A stretch of 62,238 nt of DNA from an uncultured Akkermansia sp. Lineage in GTDB: Bacteria > Verrucomicrobiota > Verrucomicrobiia > Verrucomicrobiales > Akkermansiaceae. The stretch's first letter is position 1. Each line of letters begins with the position of its first letter. The notes beneath the pieces were generated by a model, which did not search any database, was not told the origin of the DNA, and worked only from the letters and a program-made list of their open reading frames with translations. The DNA is taken from NCBI GenBank assembly GCA_947629715.1, contig CANRET010000005.1, positions 1 to 62,238 on the forward strand, written 5' to 3'. Made by a program: the position numbers and the translations under genes. Shown here piece by piece: positions 7,696-17,226 of this stretch.

Positions 7696-8778
7696 ATGAA
7701 TATAGGAATACTGAATGCCGGTGGTGATTGCCCCGGGCTGAACGCTGTTATCGAAGGAGCTGTGGGTGCAGCGACTGCGCGTGGTTGGACTGTGTATGGA
7801 TTCTATGACGGGTTTGAGGGCTTGCTTTCCACAGAAGAGGATGAGCGCTGGCGCGTCCTCACGCCTGCCAACTGTTTAAATATCCGCTCCACGGGAGGCA
7901 CAGTGCTCGGCACCGTGAATAAGGGTAATTTTACGGTGAAGAGCGGGGTGGATGGACGCATGAAGATTGCGGACGAAGTATTGGACAGAAGCCGCAAAAC
8001 GGTGGACCGTTTGGGGTTGGAGGCGCTTATCGTGGTAGGGGGCGATGGTTCCCAGACTATCGGGCTTGAGCTGCGTCAAATAGGCTTGCCCATCGTCGGC
8101 GTACCCAAAACCATTGACAATGATCTTGGATCCACGGACTACACCTTCGGATTTTGGACGGCTGTGTCTGTAGTGAGTAACAACTTGGATCGTTTGCGCA
8201 CTACGGCGGATTCTCATCAGCGCATGATGGTGGTAGAGGTGATGGGGCGTCATGCCGGCTGGATTGCTCTGTATGGCGGCATAGCCGGCGGCGCTGATGT
8301 CATTCTGATTCCGGAGATTGAGTTCAAGCTTGAAGAGATTGTCCGCAAGGTGGAATTGCTTAAAGCATTAGGGCAGCGAGAGATTTTGGTAGTGGTGAGC
8401 GAGGGGGCCAAAATCGGTGGCAAATTGCTCACCTTGGATGAGGAGACCAAGGGAGAGGTGCGCTTGGGAGGCATTGCCTCTTTCCTTTCTACCAAGTTGG
8501 AGACTATTACCGGCATTGAGACGCGTTACTGCGTCCTTGGACACGTGCAACGCGGAGGAGCTCCCATTCCTTTCGATCGCGTGCTGGGCGTGCGTTGCGG
8601 GGCTAAAGCGATCGAGCTTATCGAAGAAGGTAAGTTCGGCGACACCGTGGCGCTTTCGCGTAATGAAATCGTGTCCATGCCCATTGAGGAAGCCGTGCGC
8701 CATCTTCATTTAGTGGATGAGAACAGTCAGCTGGTGGAGGCGGCGAAGGAGATCGGAATATCTTTTGGTGACGAATAA
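7696..8778 (+). CDS. pfkA: 6-phosphofructokinase
   Basis: Phosphorylates fructose 6-phosphate in glycolysis. The 360-residue protein keeps all catalytic motifs: GDCPG (10-14), GGDGS (115-119, Mg-binding D117), PKTIDND (137-143, base D141), MGRHAGW and HVQRGG. Glycine after the D117 aspartate favours ATP; the lysine in PKTIDND is found in the mixed 'G104/K124' subgroup, so ATP use is likely but pyrophosphate cannot be excluded from sequence alone. It forms a tandem with the altered paralogue at 5587 with one gene between. A hairpin after the stop may end the transcript. Confidence 0.92.
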   Translation: MNIGILNAGGDCPGLNAVIEGAVGAATARGWTVYGFYDGFEGLLSTEEDERWRVLTPANCLNIRSTGGTVLGTVNKGNFTVKSGVDGRMKIADEVLDRSRKTVDRLGLEALIVVGGDGSQTIGLELRQIGLPIVGVPKTIDNDLGSTDYTFGFWTAVSVVSNNLDRLRTTADSHQRMMVVEVMGRHAGWIALYGGIAGGADVILIPEIEFKLEEIVRKVELLKALGQREILVVVSEGAKIGGKLLTLDEETKGEVRLGGIASFLSTKLETITGIETRYCVLGHVQRGGAPIPFDRVLGVRCGAKAIELIEEGKFGDTVALSRNEIVSMPIEEAVRHLHLVDENSQLVEAAKEIGISFGDE

Positions 8779-8787
8779 ACAAATACT

Positions 8788-8816
8788 TGCCGGGAGGCTT
8801 GTTTTGCTCCCCGGCA
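8788..8816 (+). terminator. Hairpin after pfkA
   Basis: TGCCGGG (8788-8794) pairs with CCCGGCA (8810-8816), with partial extension of the stem into the loop. No T-run follows, so it may be a weak terminator or an mRNA-stabilising structure. Confidence 0.4.
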
Positions 8817-8843
8817 GTTCGAGTACGCCTCATTTATATCCCT

Positions 8844-10496
8844 ATGAAGTTCCTGCGACGCAATTTGAGTCTCATGTTGGCTGTGCGTTATTTAAATCCT
8901 TTGCGCACGATGTTCTCCATCATCACGCTCATCTGTTTGCTGGGAGTGGCGCTTGGGGTGATGGTGCTCATCGTCGTCCTCGGAGTGATGGAGGGATTGC
9001 AGGAGGAGATGGAAAGCCGCGCCCTTGCGTTCACCCCGCACTTTGTCGTGAACCTGAGCGATGGCGTTCAGACCGTACTCCTCACGGAGGATGAAACGCA
9101 TTGGACGGAATTGCGTGACCGCATTGCCAAGATACCCGGTGTGGAGTGTGCATATCCGCAGATGACTGCACACGTTTTTGCGCAGAGCGACATGGTACGT
9201 CGCAGCGCGATGATTACCGCCATTGACCCCGAGAATAAGGCTCAGATAGCTCCGCTGTCTGAGATGCTTCGGCAGGGCTCTTTCGATTTCGGGGAAGGAC
9301 TCAATCAGGAGTGCGTTATTTCTGCTCAGGTTTCTGAAAGCATGGGACTGAGGGTGGGCGATGTGTTGCACGCGACTCCTGTGGGCAGTTTGGACCAGAT
9401 AGCGCCCTTGATCACAATGGTGCTTTCGCCGATGGTGACGCGTGAGGATCCGCAATTTCTCCGCGATGTTCAGGAAATTTTCTCGCAGGCGAAGGCAGGG
9501 AAGGGGGGAGTCATCGTGGAGCAGGTGAAGCTGCAGGCTCTCTTGGAACGCATGGATTCCTTTAATCGGGATAAACTTCGACCGAGCGAAAGAGAGGCGA
9601 TCGATGCGCTGAGCGAAATGGCAGGGGCTCATCTCGGACAAGTGCCTTTTACCCCTCATGAAAAAGACCGTTGGCTTGCCACAGTTCGGCAGCTTCGGGA
9701 TTTGGATTGCGACAAGGAGGATGGAAAGGCGATCAAGGGCATGCGGGATATCGTGCTGCCCATGGACTTGGAGGTGGTAGGCATCTACCAATCGCCTGAA
9801 AACATGCCGGGACCGGACGTTTATTTGCCCTTGCCGATTGCACAGGAGATGCTGGGGGGGGCATCCGGAGGAAAGAATGCAGTGATGGGGCTTTGCGTTC
9901 GCGTGAAAGACGTACACAACACCGAAGCCATAGGGCAAGAAATCCGTAAGATTCTCCCGGACCTGAGCCTCGCTGCGGAAGCGCAGCCGATGGGGCTGCA
10001 GTGGCATGTGATTCCGTGGTCGGAGAGTTATGAAAAGTGGTTCGACATGATTGCCAAGGAGCGTATCATGATGAGCTTTATCCTCTCCACCATCTCGCTC
10101 ATTGCCAGTTTCTGCATCATGGCCGTCATGTTTACGGTCAGCCTGCAGCGGCGGCGTGAAATTGCGGTACTCCAGGCATTGGGTGCCACACCGAGTAAGA
10201 TCATGGCAATCTTCACGTGGCAGGGGCTGATCATAGGCGTGGTGGGCGCTGTGCTGGGAGTGGCGCTCGCGTTGTTGGTTCTTTACTATCGACTCGAGAT
10301 CCAGAGTTTCCTCGCTGGCTTTGGCATGGATCCCTTCCCGATGGAAACGCACGGCATTATTCTGCCGGCAAAGTACACGCCGAGTACGATTGCAACGCAG
10401 GCGATTCGCGCTTTCATCATGGTCACTCTCGCTTCGTCCATCCCCGCTCTTTACATTGCTCTCCAGAATCCGGCTAAGGCCCTTCGCTCCAACTGA
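8844..10496 (+). CDS. FtsX/LolC-LolE-family ABC permease
   Basis: A 550-residue inner-membrane protein with the layout of lipoprotein-releasing permeases. There is one N-terminal membrane segment (about residues 22-50) followed by a large periplasmic domain of about 340 residues. Three C-terminal segments follow, with the MacB/FtsX-type cytoplasmic stretch RRREIAVLQALGAT. By family it would extract lipoproteins or act as a mechanotransmission permease, powered by a LolD-type ATPase. No such ATPase gene is adjacent, which is unusual. The ATG at 8844 was chosen because the family motif RNLSLMLAVRYL follows at once; the longer frame from 8787 has no membrane-protein character upstream. Its stop overlaps the next start. 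Confidence 0.87.
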   Translation: MKFLRRNLSLMLAVRYLNPLRTMFSIITLICLLGVALGVMVLIVVLGVMEGLQEEMESRALAFTPHFVVNLSDGVQTVLLTEDETHWTELRDRIAKIPGVECAYPQMTAHVFAQSDMVRRSAMITAIDPENKAQIAPLSEMLRQGSFDFGEGLNQECVISAQVSESMGLRVGDVLHATPVGSLDQIAPLITMVLSPMVTREDPQFLRDVQEIFSQAKAGKGGVIVEQVKLQALLERMDSFNRDKLRPSEREAIDALSEMAGAHLGQVPFTPHEKDRWLATVRQLRDLDCDKEDGKAIKGMRDIVLPMDLEVVGIYQSPENMPGPDVYLPLPIAQEMLGGASGGKNAVMGLCVRVKDVHNTEAIGQEIRKILPDLSLAAEAQPMGLQWHVIPWSESYEKWFDMIAKERIMMSFILSTISLIASFCIMAVMFTVSLQRRREIAVLQALGATPSKIMAIFTWQGLIIGVVGAVLGVALALLVLYYRLEIQSFLAGFGMDPFPMETHGIILPAKYTPSTIATQAIRAFIMVTLASSIPALYIALQNPAKALRSN

Positions 10497-11329
10497 TGGA
10501 CATATACTGGCTAGACAAGCAAAAGCGCTGCGGCCCCGCCACTGTGCCGGATGTGCTCTCAATGATCCGCTTGGGGGATCTGCATTGGGACACGCTTGGC
10601 TGGCACAGCGGCTGTCGGGAATGGGCGCCACTGCACTGCTTGCCGGCCCTGGCCGATTTTGCGGAGGAGGGAAAAGCATCAAGGAAATCGGAAAAGGCAG
10701 AGCTGACGCAGCCCACTGTGCAGCAGGATGAGGCTGCAGTGTCGCCGTCCGAGCTCTCCGTTTATCTTCCGTCGCCTGTGACCAGGTTTGTGGCGCGGGT
10801 GATTGACTGTATCATCTACGCAACTTTGGCTCTCGGGGCGTTGTATGCATTCGGGGTGCCGTATCGTCCGTACCTGATACCGGGGCATCCGGTATTTTGG
10901 TTGGGCATGCCGGTAGTGGAGGCTGTATTGCTGCGAATTTGGGGGACTACGCCGGGGAAACGTTGGATGGGAATTGCGCTGACTCAAGCGGGTCAGAGGG
11001 GCTTGGCGGCGATGCTGGGACGGAGTTTATGCGTCCACGTGTTCGGGATGGGGTGCATGGTGCCGTTCCTGATGCTCATCACGCTACCTTTATCTTATTT
11101 CAGAGTGCGACGCTTCAAAATTGCACGCTGGGATATTCTCATCGGAGCCATTCCTGTGTCGTCTTCTTCCGTCACTCCTGCCATATTCATTGTGGTCATC
11201 CCCTTCATACTGATTTGCATGCAACTGTGTTCCTGCTTCCTCCTTCCCTGGCTGCCCGACATGCTGCAGCAGATGGAGGAGCAGAATCCTCAAGCCTTGC
11301 AGATGATGATGCAGCTGCTGGAAAAATGA
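10496..11329 (+). CDS. GYF-like domain plus RDD-family membrane protein
   Basis: A 277-residue protein. Residues 1-55 resemble the bacterial GYF_2 domain (IYWLDKQKRCGP, then a tryptophan-rich W..HSGCREWAPL). A charged linker follows to about residue 95. The RDD domain starts at VTRFVARVIDCIIY, with membrane segments near 105-125, 135-160, 180-205 and 225-250. The ATG overlaps the permease stop as TGATG, implying coupled translation. The function of RDD proteins is mostly unknown; some have been linked to ion transport. Pairing with the permease suggests a common envelope task, but that is inference. Confidence 0.78.
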   Translation: MDIYWLDKQKRCGPATVPDVLSMIRLGDLHWDTLGWHSGCREWAPLHCLPALADFAEEGKASRKSEKAELTQPTVQQDEAAVSPSELSVYLPSPVTRFVARVIDCIIYATLALGALYAFGVPYRPYLIPGHPVFWLGMPVVEAVLLRIWGTTPGKRWMGIALTQAGQRGLAAMLGRSLCVHVFGMGCMVPFLMLITLPLSYFRVRRFKIARWDILIGAIPVSSSSVTPAIFIVVIPFILICMQLCSCFLLPWLPDMLQQMEEQNPQALQMMMQLLEK

Positions 11330-11342
11330 GAGGGAGACGGAG

Positions 11343-12107
11343 CTAGCGGGCGGAGCGATACGTCCTGCATCTGTTTACCCAGCCGGCCAGCCAGCGTTGT
11401 TCTCCACGAGCAGGCAGCGAATTTTTGACGCGACGTCGCATCACTGTCTCTGCAGCCCGGGAGAACTCGGTAGGGGCGCTTTGCGGAGTGACCGGACGCA
11501 TTTCTTCAAGCACTTGCAGCAGGCCCCAGCCTTGTCCTGCATACCGTTCTTCCGGTTTGGTGCCTTCGCCCTTGAAGTTCACGTAATCTACCAGACAGTA
11601 CAATCCTTGCGTTGTGCGAGACAGAGCATCATAACGCGCCTGTACGCCCCGGGGATCCCTTGCAGCGCGCAGCATGGCGCTCAAAGAGGTGCGTGAGCGA
11701 GCAACGAGAAACTCCGTCTGCAACTCCAAGTGGGCGGCCAGCCAACTTCGCATCTTATCAGCCAGTCCACTGCGATCTGCCGCAAAAGCAGCGCGGTTTG
11801 ACCACGGCGCTTTTCCTCGAAAGAATGTCGGCATGACCACCCCGCGCGCTTGCGCGAAGGATACAAACTTCGGAAAACTTTCGTCAAAAACTTCGCGAAC
11901 TCCTGCCGGATACCAGATAAAGTGTCCGATGCCGAGAGAGGGAAATTGTTCTCCCTCATTCCACGAAACAAGCCCCTGAACAGAGCCAGCGCATTCATTT
12001 CGCCACACGCGTTGACCTATATCAGACAAGTCGCCGTCGGCAAATGCAGGCAGAAGGACAGTCCCAAGAAGCGCGACGATCGCAATTGACAGCATTCCTT
12101 TCCTCAT
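11343..12107 (-). CDS. Secreted lysozyme-like protein of unknown function
   Basis: A 254-residue protein with a signal peptide (basic start, hydrophobic core, cleavage near AFADGD). The body carries a conserved pattern I associate with a widespread lysozyme-fold-like family: RVWRNEC, a GLVSWNEGE block, SLGIGHFIWYP and, later, RYAGQGWGLLQVL. The glutamates in WRNE and NEGE are candidate acids, so peptidoglycan or chitin-like cleavage is possible but unproven. The start taken is the ATG at 12107, exactly 6 nt after the -10 box, which makes the transcript leaderless; a GTG at 12113 abuts the -10 and is less likely. Confidence 0.68.
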   Translation of the reverse strand: MRKGMLSIAIVALLGTVLLPAFADGDLSDIGQRVWRNECAGSVQGLVSWNEGEQFPSLGIGHFIWYPAGVREVFDESFPKFVSFAQARGVVMPTFFRGKAPWSNRAAFAADRSGLADKMRSWLAAHLELQTEFLVARSRTSLSAMLRAARDPRGVQARYDALSRTTQGLYCLVDYVNFKGEGTKPEERYAGQGWGLLQVLEEMRPVTPQSAPTEFSRAAETVMRRRVKNSLPARGEQRWLAGWVNRCRTYRSAR

Positions 12108-12113
12108 TCGCAC

Positions 12114-12142
12114 ATCCTACACTGCCGAGCAGTTTTTGTAAA
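12114..12142 (-). promoter_or_regulatory. Promoter of the lysozyme-like gene (leaderless)
   Basis: Minus strand TTTACA (137-142 of 12100s), 17-bp spacer, TAGGAT (12114-12119). Six nucleotides separate the -10 from the ATG at 12107. Confidence 0.65.
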
Positions 12143-12211
12143 GCCCCGCCCTTCACTCGTTCAATGGGCCTTAAATGAAGACAGGAGGCGGAGCAAAAGG
12201 CTGCGATCAGC

Positions 12212-13135
12212 TCACGCGCGGTGCGTAATGTGCCGCGCTATGAAGCATGAAATGCGCCATTTGAGATGGCGTTGGGATTTCGCGACAATCGTGAAGAGCA
12301 CCAGAAAAAAGCCCAACCATTGCCCTGGCAGGATGATTTCTGCATATACCAACCAACCTAAGAACGTGGCTTCCGTAGGTTCCAGACACGAGACAATGGC
12401 AAATTCCAACGAGGTGAGTCGGCGCATAGCGAAGGCCACCAGCGTCAGCACCCCCACGCCTTGCAGGAGTCCGATGCCAAGCAGCCATGGCCAGCCTGTT
12501 TGCCAGCCTTGAAATACATTGTCTGCAGCGCATAGAGGACCGACGAGCGCCAGGGTGCCCGCTGCCGATTGCCAGAACAGTCGGCGCAGCATCGTCACTT
12601 CGGCATGCATGAACCGGCTAAGCACGATATAGAACGAATAAAACAAGCCGCAGAGCATGCCGCACATGATGCCGAATGCGTTTTGATCTCCCGGTTTATC
12701 GTCCGAGGCAAACCAAGTGACCAGCAGGATGCCCAGACCGGCTGTGACCAGCAGGATCATGTCCCTCCGAGGAGGAAGATGTTTCTCAAGCAATGATTCC
12801 CAAACGGCCGCCAGCAAGGGACCTGTGGCAGGCAGCAGGGCTGCTATGCTGGCGGAGGTGCTTCGAAGGGCTTGGTAGTAAAAGAGAATGCAGAGTCCAA
12901 TACTCACTCCCGAGGCAAAAGCGCCCGGAGAGAACCGAAGGCTCGAACCGTTGCAAAACTTCAGGACGGCAGCCACCACGCCAATGAACAAAAATCCTAC
13001 CCCGAATCGTGCGAATGAGCAAAGCTGTGCGCTGCAGTGCGACTCTCGAATGAAAATACACAGCGATCCCATGAGAAAAGCTGCCATTACGGCTGCCAGC
13101 AGTCCTCGAGTGTGCGCTGATTCACGATGCTGCAT
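12212..13135 (-). CDS. EamA/DMT-family transporter
   Basis: A 307-residue inner-membrane protein with about ten hydrophobic helices arranged as two five-helix EamA repeats, the first ending near ALLPATGPLLAAVWE and the second near VSCLEPTEATFLGWL. The PATGP and EPTEA motifs are typical of the drug/metabolite superfamily. The exported substrate is unknown; amino-acid or metabolite efflux is usual in this family. It starts 13 bp after the Nudix stop and is probably cotranscribed with it from the promoter at 13769-13797. Confidence 0.88.
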   Translation of the reverse strand: MQHRESAHTRGLLAAVMAAFLMGSLCIFIRESHCSAQLCSFARFGVGFLFIGVVAAVLKFCNGSSLRFSPGAFASGVSIGLCILFYYQALRSTSASIAALLPATGPLLAAVWESLLEKHLPPRRDMILLVTAGLGILLVTWFASDDKPGDQNAFGIMCGMLCGLFYSFYIVLSRFMHAEVTMLRRLFWQSAAGTLALVGPLCAADNVFQGWQTGWPWLLGIGLLQGVGVLTLVAFAMRRLTSLEFAIVSCLEPTEATFLGWLVYAEIILPGQWLGFFLVLFTIVAKSQRHLKWRISCFIARHITHRA

Positions 13136-13147
13136 GATTCTTTCGCC

Positions 13148-13762
13148 CTAAACGTGATCCGCTTGCAATGCATCGACACAGATGGCAGACCAAGTCTCCA
13201 GCCGTCCATAAAGCGGACCTGCCAGCTCTTCCAAACTATGGAATGCCAATTCTGACAGAGCTTTTTCATTCGGGGCCACATCCTCATGGTCCAGCTCGAA
13301 GAGATGCACAATTCCCAAGTGGACGCTCCCCACGTCATTCGTATCATCATTGATGACGGCGTAAAGCTGTTGAGTAGCTGTGCCGGAAAAGCGTATTTCT
13401 TCCCGTATTTCACGTTCCATGCCGACCAAGTAGGTATCAATGCTGTCTGTCAATCCATCTATGGGATTGATGTGTCCACCGATTCCGAGAGACATTTTAT
13501 TGTGCAGGCGCGCTTCTCCGCCTTTCGGAGTGCGCGCGTAGGCTAAGATGCGTCCTTGGTGACGAAATATGGCATAGGCGATGATCTGCTTGAAATGGGG
13601 ATCGCTTTCCGCCATGTCGCGGTCCATATAGCGTGCGACTCCGGGCTTCAAAAAGGCTTCCAAGTAATCCTGCGGATTTTTGCGCACTCCGTGAAAGGCG
13701 CCCACCGCCTCGTAAACTCCTCGAGGAACCACGAGTACTTGCTCTCCATTGTAGCGTGACAT
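13148..13762 (-). CDS. Nudix-family hydrolase
   Basis: A 204-residue cytoplasmic protein. The Nudix-box core is visible as GGHINP followed by GMEREIREEI, matching the REUXEE part of the consensus, but the spacing between the glycine and the REIREE helix is longer than in GX5EX7REUXEEXGU. The insertion (IDGLTDSIDTY) is typical of the phosphoesterase-like group with a GIGGHI motif. The substrate cannot be told from sequence. The ATG at 13762 lies 6 nt after a promoter -10 box, so the message is predicted to be leaderless. It is the first gene of a two-gene unit with the EamA exporter. Confidence 0.82.
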   Translation of the reverse strand: MSRYNGEQVLVVPRGVYEAVGAFHGVRKNPQDYLEAFLKPGVARYMDRDMAESDPHFKQIIAYAIFRHQGRILAYARTPKGGEARLHNKMSLGIGGHINPIDGLTDSIDTYLVGMEREIREEIRFSGTATQQLYAVINDDTNDVGSVHLGIVHLFELDHEDVAPNEKALSELAFHSLEELAGPLYGRLETWSAICVDALQADHV

Positions 13763-13768
13763 GCCCGT

Positions 13769-13797
13769 AGTCTAACACGCCTCCTCCTCTATATCAA
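13769..13797 (-). promoter_or_regulatory. Promoter of the Nudix-EamA unit (leaderless)
   Basis: Minus strand TTGATA (13792-13797), 17-bp spacer, TAGACT (13769-13774). Six nt separate the -10 from the ATG at 13762. Confidence 0.65.
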
Positions 13798-14066
13798 GTC
13801 CAATACAGTTCGGCCGCGTACCTCAAAAATACAGGACGCCGAAAAAAGGCCATAAAACAAGCCGTGAAAAGAGAAATCATACGAAAGCTCACAGAGAAAT
13901 ACCGAAACAAATAAGCAAGACTCAGCTGCAAGAAAGCGCGAGGAGCATGACTCACACAACACTGCAAGATGACTGGACATACGCGCAAGTTTCTTTCCGG
14001 GAAAAGGGATGAGAGTAGAGAGGGGAGGAAGGGAGGGAGGGGAAAGCTCGTCTTTTGCGGAGACAA
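13798..14066. other. Gene-free stretch between Nudix and ankyrin genes
   Basis: About 270 bp with no convincing ORF. The sequence is purine-rich on the plus strand near 14010-14046 (runs of GGGAGG). I see no clean hairpin-T-run terminator for the ankyrin gene here. Confidence 0.5.
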
Positions 14067-16631
14067 TCAGGGTAGGGAGCAGTTGTGCTTCTTGAAGATT
14101 TGCTCGTAGATCGGGAACTTCTTGAAACTCTTTTTGAGATACTCGATGGCCTTGGCATCCTCCGCGTTCTTCGGGTCGAGCCTTGCTCCCACTTCAAGCA
14201 GGGCGTCCAGGACAGGAGCCCTGTATTTTGAATAGTCGGGGGGGTGAGATCCATCGAGTAGACGTGCGATGGAGTCGGCGAAAGCGGTTTCAGCGAACTG
14301 ATAGAGAGGCGTTCTGCCCGACTTGCTGCGGGCGTTCACATCCACACCGGCTTTTACCAGCGTGCGGATAGTTTCGGCGGTGGTATCATTGAACCCCCTC
14401 GCAGCGTTGTGTATTGGTGTCCAACCATCCTTACGAAGGATTTTAGGATCAGCGCCGGATTGGATGAGAAAGTCCAGCATAGGCTTTGACCAAGCGTAGA
14501 AAATAGGCGTCTCACCTCCCTGATCTTTGCTGTTGACATCCAGCCCGGCTTTCAGAAGCTCACGGGCGACATCAATGGCAGACGGCTCGCCAGATTTAGC
14601 TGAGGCATGCAGCAGGGTGTAGTCTTCCTTATCCTTTACCTTGACATCCGCACCGGCAGCAACTGCCGCTTTGTACAGATCCAGGGTGAGGTTTTGAGGA
14701 TGAGCGCGCGCGATGTAGAGCAGGGGCGTGTTGCCAGCTGAATCCCGGGCATTGATGTCAAGCCCGACTTTCACGAGGCCTTGCAGGCTTTGGGCGTCTC
14801 GCACCCTAAAGAGGACAGTTCTTGAGTTTTCATCGGTAGCTTTGGGGTCGGCTCCCAGGGCAATCAACTTTTCAAAAATGGGGCAGAGGTCATCTCCTTT
14901 TACATCATACGGGATTTCCAATGTGGTAAGCGCGTTGGTTGGCAATTTGGCGCTGCTTTCGTTGAGAGCGTCGAGTATGGGGAGGTAGGCAGCGAGCTGG
15001 TCGCGCAGGGGCATGTCATCGCACGTTCTTGGAAAACGAGAGAGGGCGAGGGCTGCCGCCCAGGTGTCTGCATCCACCTTAGCTCCGTCTTTGATCAGGG
15101 CGCGGATGATATCCGGCAAGAAGCGCATGCGCTGGATACGGGCACGGAAATTCGGGGTGATGGTGCGATCGGTGGCTGTTTGTCCTCGGAGTCCACTGGC
15201 GTTTACACGGTCTTTGAAAGAAGAGAAAATTTGCTGGATGGTGGGGGTTTTGCAAGCATCAGGTTTTGCTCCGGAGGCTAAAAGCTCTTTCATCACGTCG
15301 AGTCGTCCATCGTACGCAGCGGCATCCAGTGGCGTATCCTCCACCACGTCTTTTCTATCTTTTAGGCTAGCATTTGGGTCTGCTCCTGCCTCGATGAGCA
15401 GCCTGGCCGTGGCGGCATCCTGCGCCCAGAAGAGCAGGGAAGGCATGGATTTCCCATCCCCGTTGAGTTTGGCGCCTGCGCCAAGAGCTTTGATGAGCTC
15501 CTTGACCACGGGAACCGGCTGGTGGCTCCATACAGCGTAAGCAAGCGTGTTGCTGAAGTTATATGTGCCTTGCTTGGGGTCGGCTCCGGCTTCGATGAGC
15601 GCCTTGACCATCTCTTCGGATTGCGCCAGCGATAGGAGATTCACGGGGTAAAGTATTTCGGATAGGTAATCGGAAAACGCTCGAAACAATGCTGCAGTCG
15701 CGATCTTCTCATCACCTCGCTGATTGACCAAATCCGCATGCTCCTTGAGCGCTTTTTTGACTTCTTTCACGGCATCAGAAGCCACCATGGCGCAGATGGC
15801 GGCCTTTTGCTCTGCCTCTTTGGTTGTGTCCAGCTTGAGTCCAAGAGCGAGCATAAGCCGAATGCTTTCGGACGGGGTGTTGACGCTTATGGCAGGGGAG
15901 CCGTCATCATTGCGCGCATTCACGTCGCAGCCCTGGCGCACAAGAAAGGCCACACTTTCCGGCGGGATGTGGGCAGCGGCGAGTACTTGCTTGTCACCGT
16001 TTTTCCCTTTGTTTTTCCCCTTGATGTCCGCTCCTCCTTTCCAATCGCGACTCACATAGCTCAGGTAAATGACGTCGAGGCCTTGAAGGGTTGTGCGCAG
16101 TTTTTCCGCACCCACTTTCTTGGCCCACTCGGCATCTCTTTCGTCCAGCGGCTCCTTTTCTTCCGCGCAGAGGCGCAGCAGCTCACGCAGACGTATATCG
16201 CTGGTGAGCTCATACGCCGTCTTCCCATCCTTGTTTTTTGCTCTCACATCCGCCCCTTTCGCAATCAGCCAGCACACGGCCAGACGATGGTTGCGCGATG
16301 CCGCCACCATGAGCGGGGTCATGCCCTGCTTGTTCGGGGCGTTCAGTTTGGCTGCCGAGGTGATGCCGCTCAATTTCTTGAGCAAAAGGGCTTCTCCCTT
16401 GTCCTCCGGTGATGATTTTTTTTCGGCGCTCTCATCCTTGCTCTCCTTTTTATCGCCTCTTTTCTTGGCTTTTCCATGAAACAGAACTCCAACCCCGTGG
16501 GGCACCTTCCACCCTTTTTCAGCGCCATCTGCACCGGCTGCCAGAAGTAAGCACGCGATAGTTGTAAGAGCAATGTATTTACAACAAGCTAATAACAAAA
16601 ATCGGGGGGGGGTAGCGGCGATGTATGACAT
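14067..16631 (-). CDS. Exported ankyrin-repeat protein
   Basis: An 854-residue protein with an N-terminal hydrophobic signal (about residues 20-35, LTTIACLLLAAGADG), then a short charged linker rich in Lys and Glu (about 48-85). Multiple ankyrin repeats fill the rest, recognisable by G.TPLM.AA, GADVRAKNKDGKTA, GCDVNARNDDG, GADPNAS, GLDVNSKDQGGETPI and GVDVNARSKSGRTPL. Two cysteine-containing positions in the signal region leave lipidation possible. Such proteins mediate protein-protein contacts; periplasmic or secreted placement suggests binding an envelope or host partner, which is inference. No neighbouring toxin, catalase or effector gene is present to define its partner. Confidence 0.85.
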   Translation of the reverse strand: MSYIAATPPRFLLLACCKYIALTTIACLLLAAGADGAEKGWKVPHGVGVLFHGKAKKRGDKKESKDESAEKKSSPEDKGEALLLKKLSGITSAAKLNAPNKQGMTPLMVAASRNHRLAVCWLIAKGADVRAKNKDGKTAYELTSDIRLRELLRLCAEEKEPLDERDAEWAKKVGAEKLRTTLQGLDVIYLSYVSRDWKGGADIKGKNKGKNGDKQVLAAAHIPPESVAFLVRQGCDVNARNDDGSPAISVNTPSESIRLMLALGLKLDTTKEAEQKAAICAMVASDAVKEVKKALKEHADLVNQRGDEKIATAALFRAFSDYLSEILYPVNLLSLAQSEEMVKALIEAGADPKQGTYNFSNTLAYAVWSHQPVPVVKELIKALGAGAKLNGDGKSMPSLLFWAQDAATARLLIEAGADPNASLKDRKDVVEDTPLDAAAYDGRLDVMKELLASGAKPDACKTPTIQQIFSSFKDRVNASGLRGQTATDRTITPNFRARIQRMRFLPDIIRALIKDGAKVDADTWAAALALSRFPRTCDDMPLRDQLAAYLPILDALNESSAKLPTNALTTLEIPYDVKGDDLCPIFEKLIALGADPKATDENSRTVLFRVRDAQSLQGLVKVGLDINARDSAGNTPLLYIARAHPQNLTLDLYKAAVAAGADVKVKDKEDYTLLHASAKSGEPSAIDVARELLKAGLDVNSKDQGGETPIFYAWSKPMLDFLIQSGADPKILRKDGWTPIHNAARGFNDTTAETIRTLVKAGVDVNARSKSGRTPLYQFAETAFADSIARLLDGSHPPDYSKYRAPVLDALLEVGARLDPKNAEDAKAIEYLKKSFKKFPIYEQIFKKHNCSLP

Positions 16632-17226
16632 AACGAACGTTTGATCAACCGCGAAAGAGTCTATCAGTTTTATCTTCTCGGAGCAAGTGAAAAAACAGCT
16701 TTGAACGCAAATACACCGAAGGAGGCAAAAGGACTATACGCACAGTATGGGATAAAACAGGTCATTGGGGAGAGAGGAGCAAAAGAATAGCGACCTTGGC
16801 CGAGACGAAATTGCGGAACGATATGGCAAAAAAACTGGTATACTTTTGGCGCACTGAATTTATGAGGTGACCGATTGAGCATTTCGGTGTCCCGGGTTGA
16901 TGAGGTGCCGTAAGGAACAACTTTATTCGCCTCGCGGAGGGTACTGCCATTGCGGTTTTTCGTGTTCGGAAACAAGCCTGATCAACCGACTGGAGAGTTT
17001 CTCTACTTTCCGATTTTGGCTAAAGACGGTTGTCCTGCAAGGGACCGGGCAAATCTGAAACAGGTTCTCGTGTTCCACGGATGTGGGGTGTGATATAAAA
17101 ATGGTTTGAATACGGAGGAGAAATTTGCTATCGTGTCATTGGATGGTAACTGTCCATGTGAAGGGCAGGAGTCCTAAAAATCCTAAAGATATGAAGAATA
17201 CGAATATACATTGGGTGTTCTGCGCT
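16632..17226. other. Long intergenic region before the thioredoxin-like gene
   Basis: About 600 bp between divergent genes. Short ORFs on both strands (for example minus 16670-16975) have no family character and I do not call them. Near the right end a possible promoter, TTTGAA N18 TATCGT (-10 at 17129-17134), reads rightwards. An in-frame ATG at 17143, 8 nt after that -10, could extend the thioredoxin-like protein. Confidence 0.4.

Noticed and set aside
8892..10682. 596-codon minus-strand frame over the permease and RDD genes
   Set aside because: Antisense shadow of two well-supported plus-strand genes, His/Arg-rich with no domain pattern.
14010..14046. Purine-rich GGGAGG runs as a terminator or quadruplex for the ankyrin gene
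   Set aside because: No stem or T-run on the relevant strand; a G-quadruplex would need regularly spaced G-tracts that I cannot establish.
16670..16975. 101-codon minus-strand ORF in the long intergenic region
   Set aside because: No start context, no domain, odd composition; nothing supports expression.
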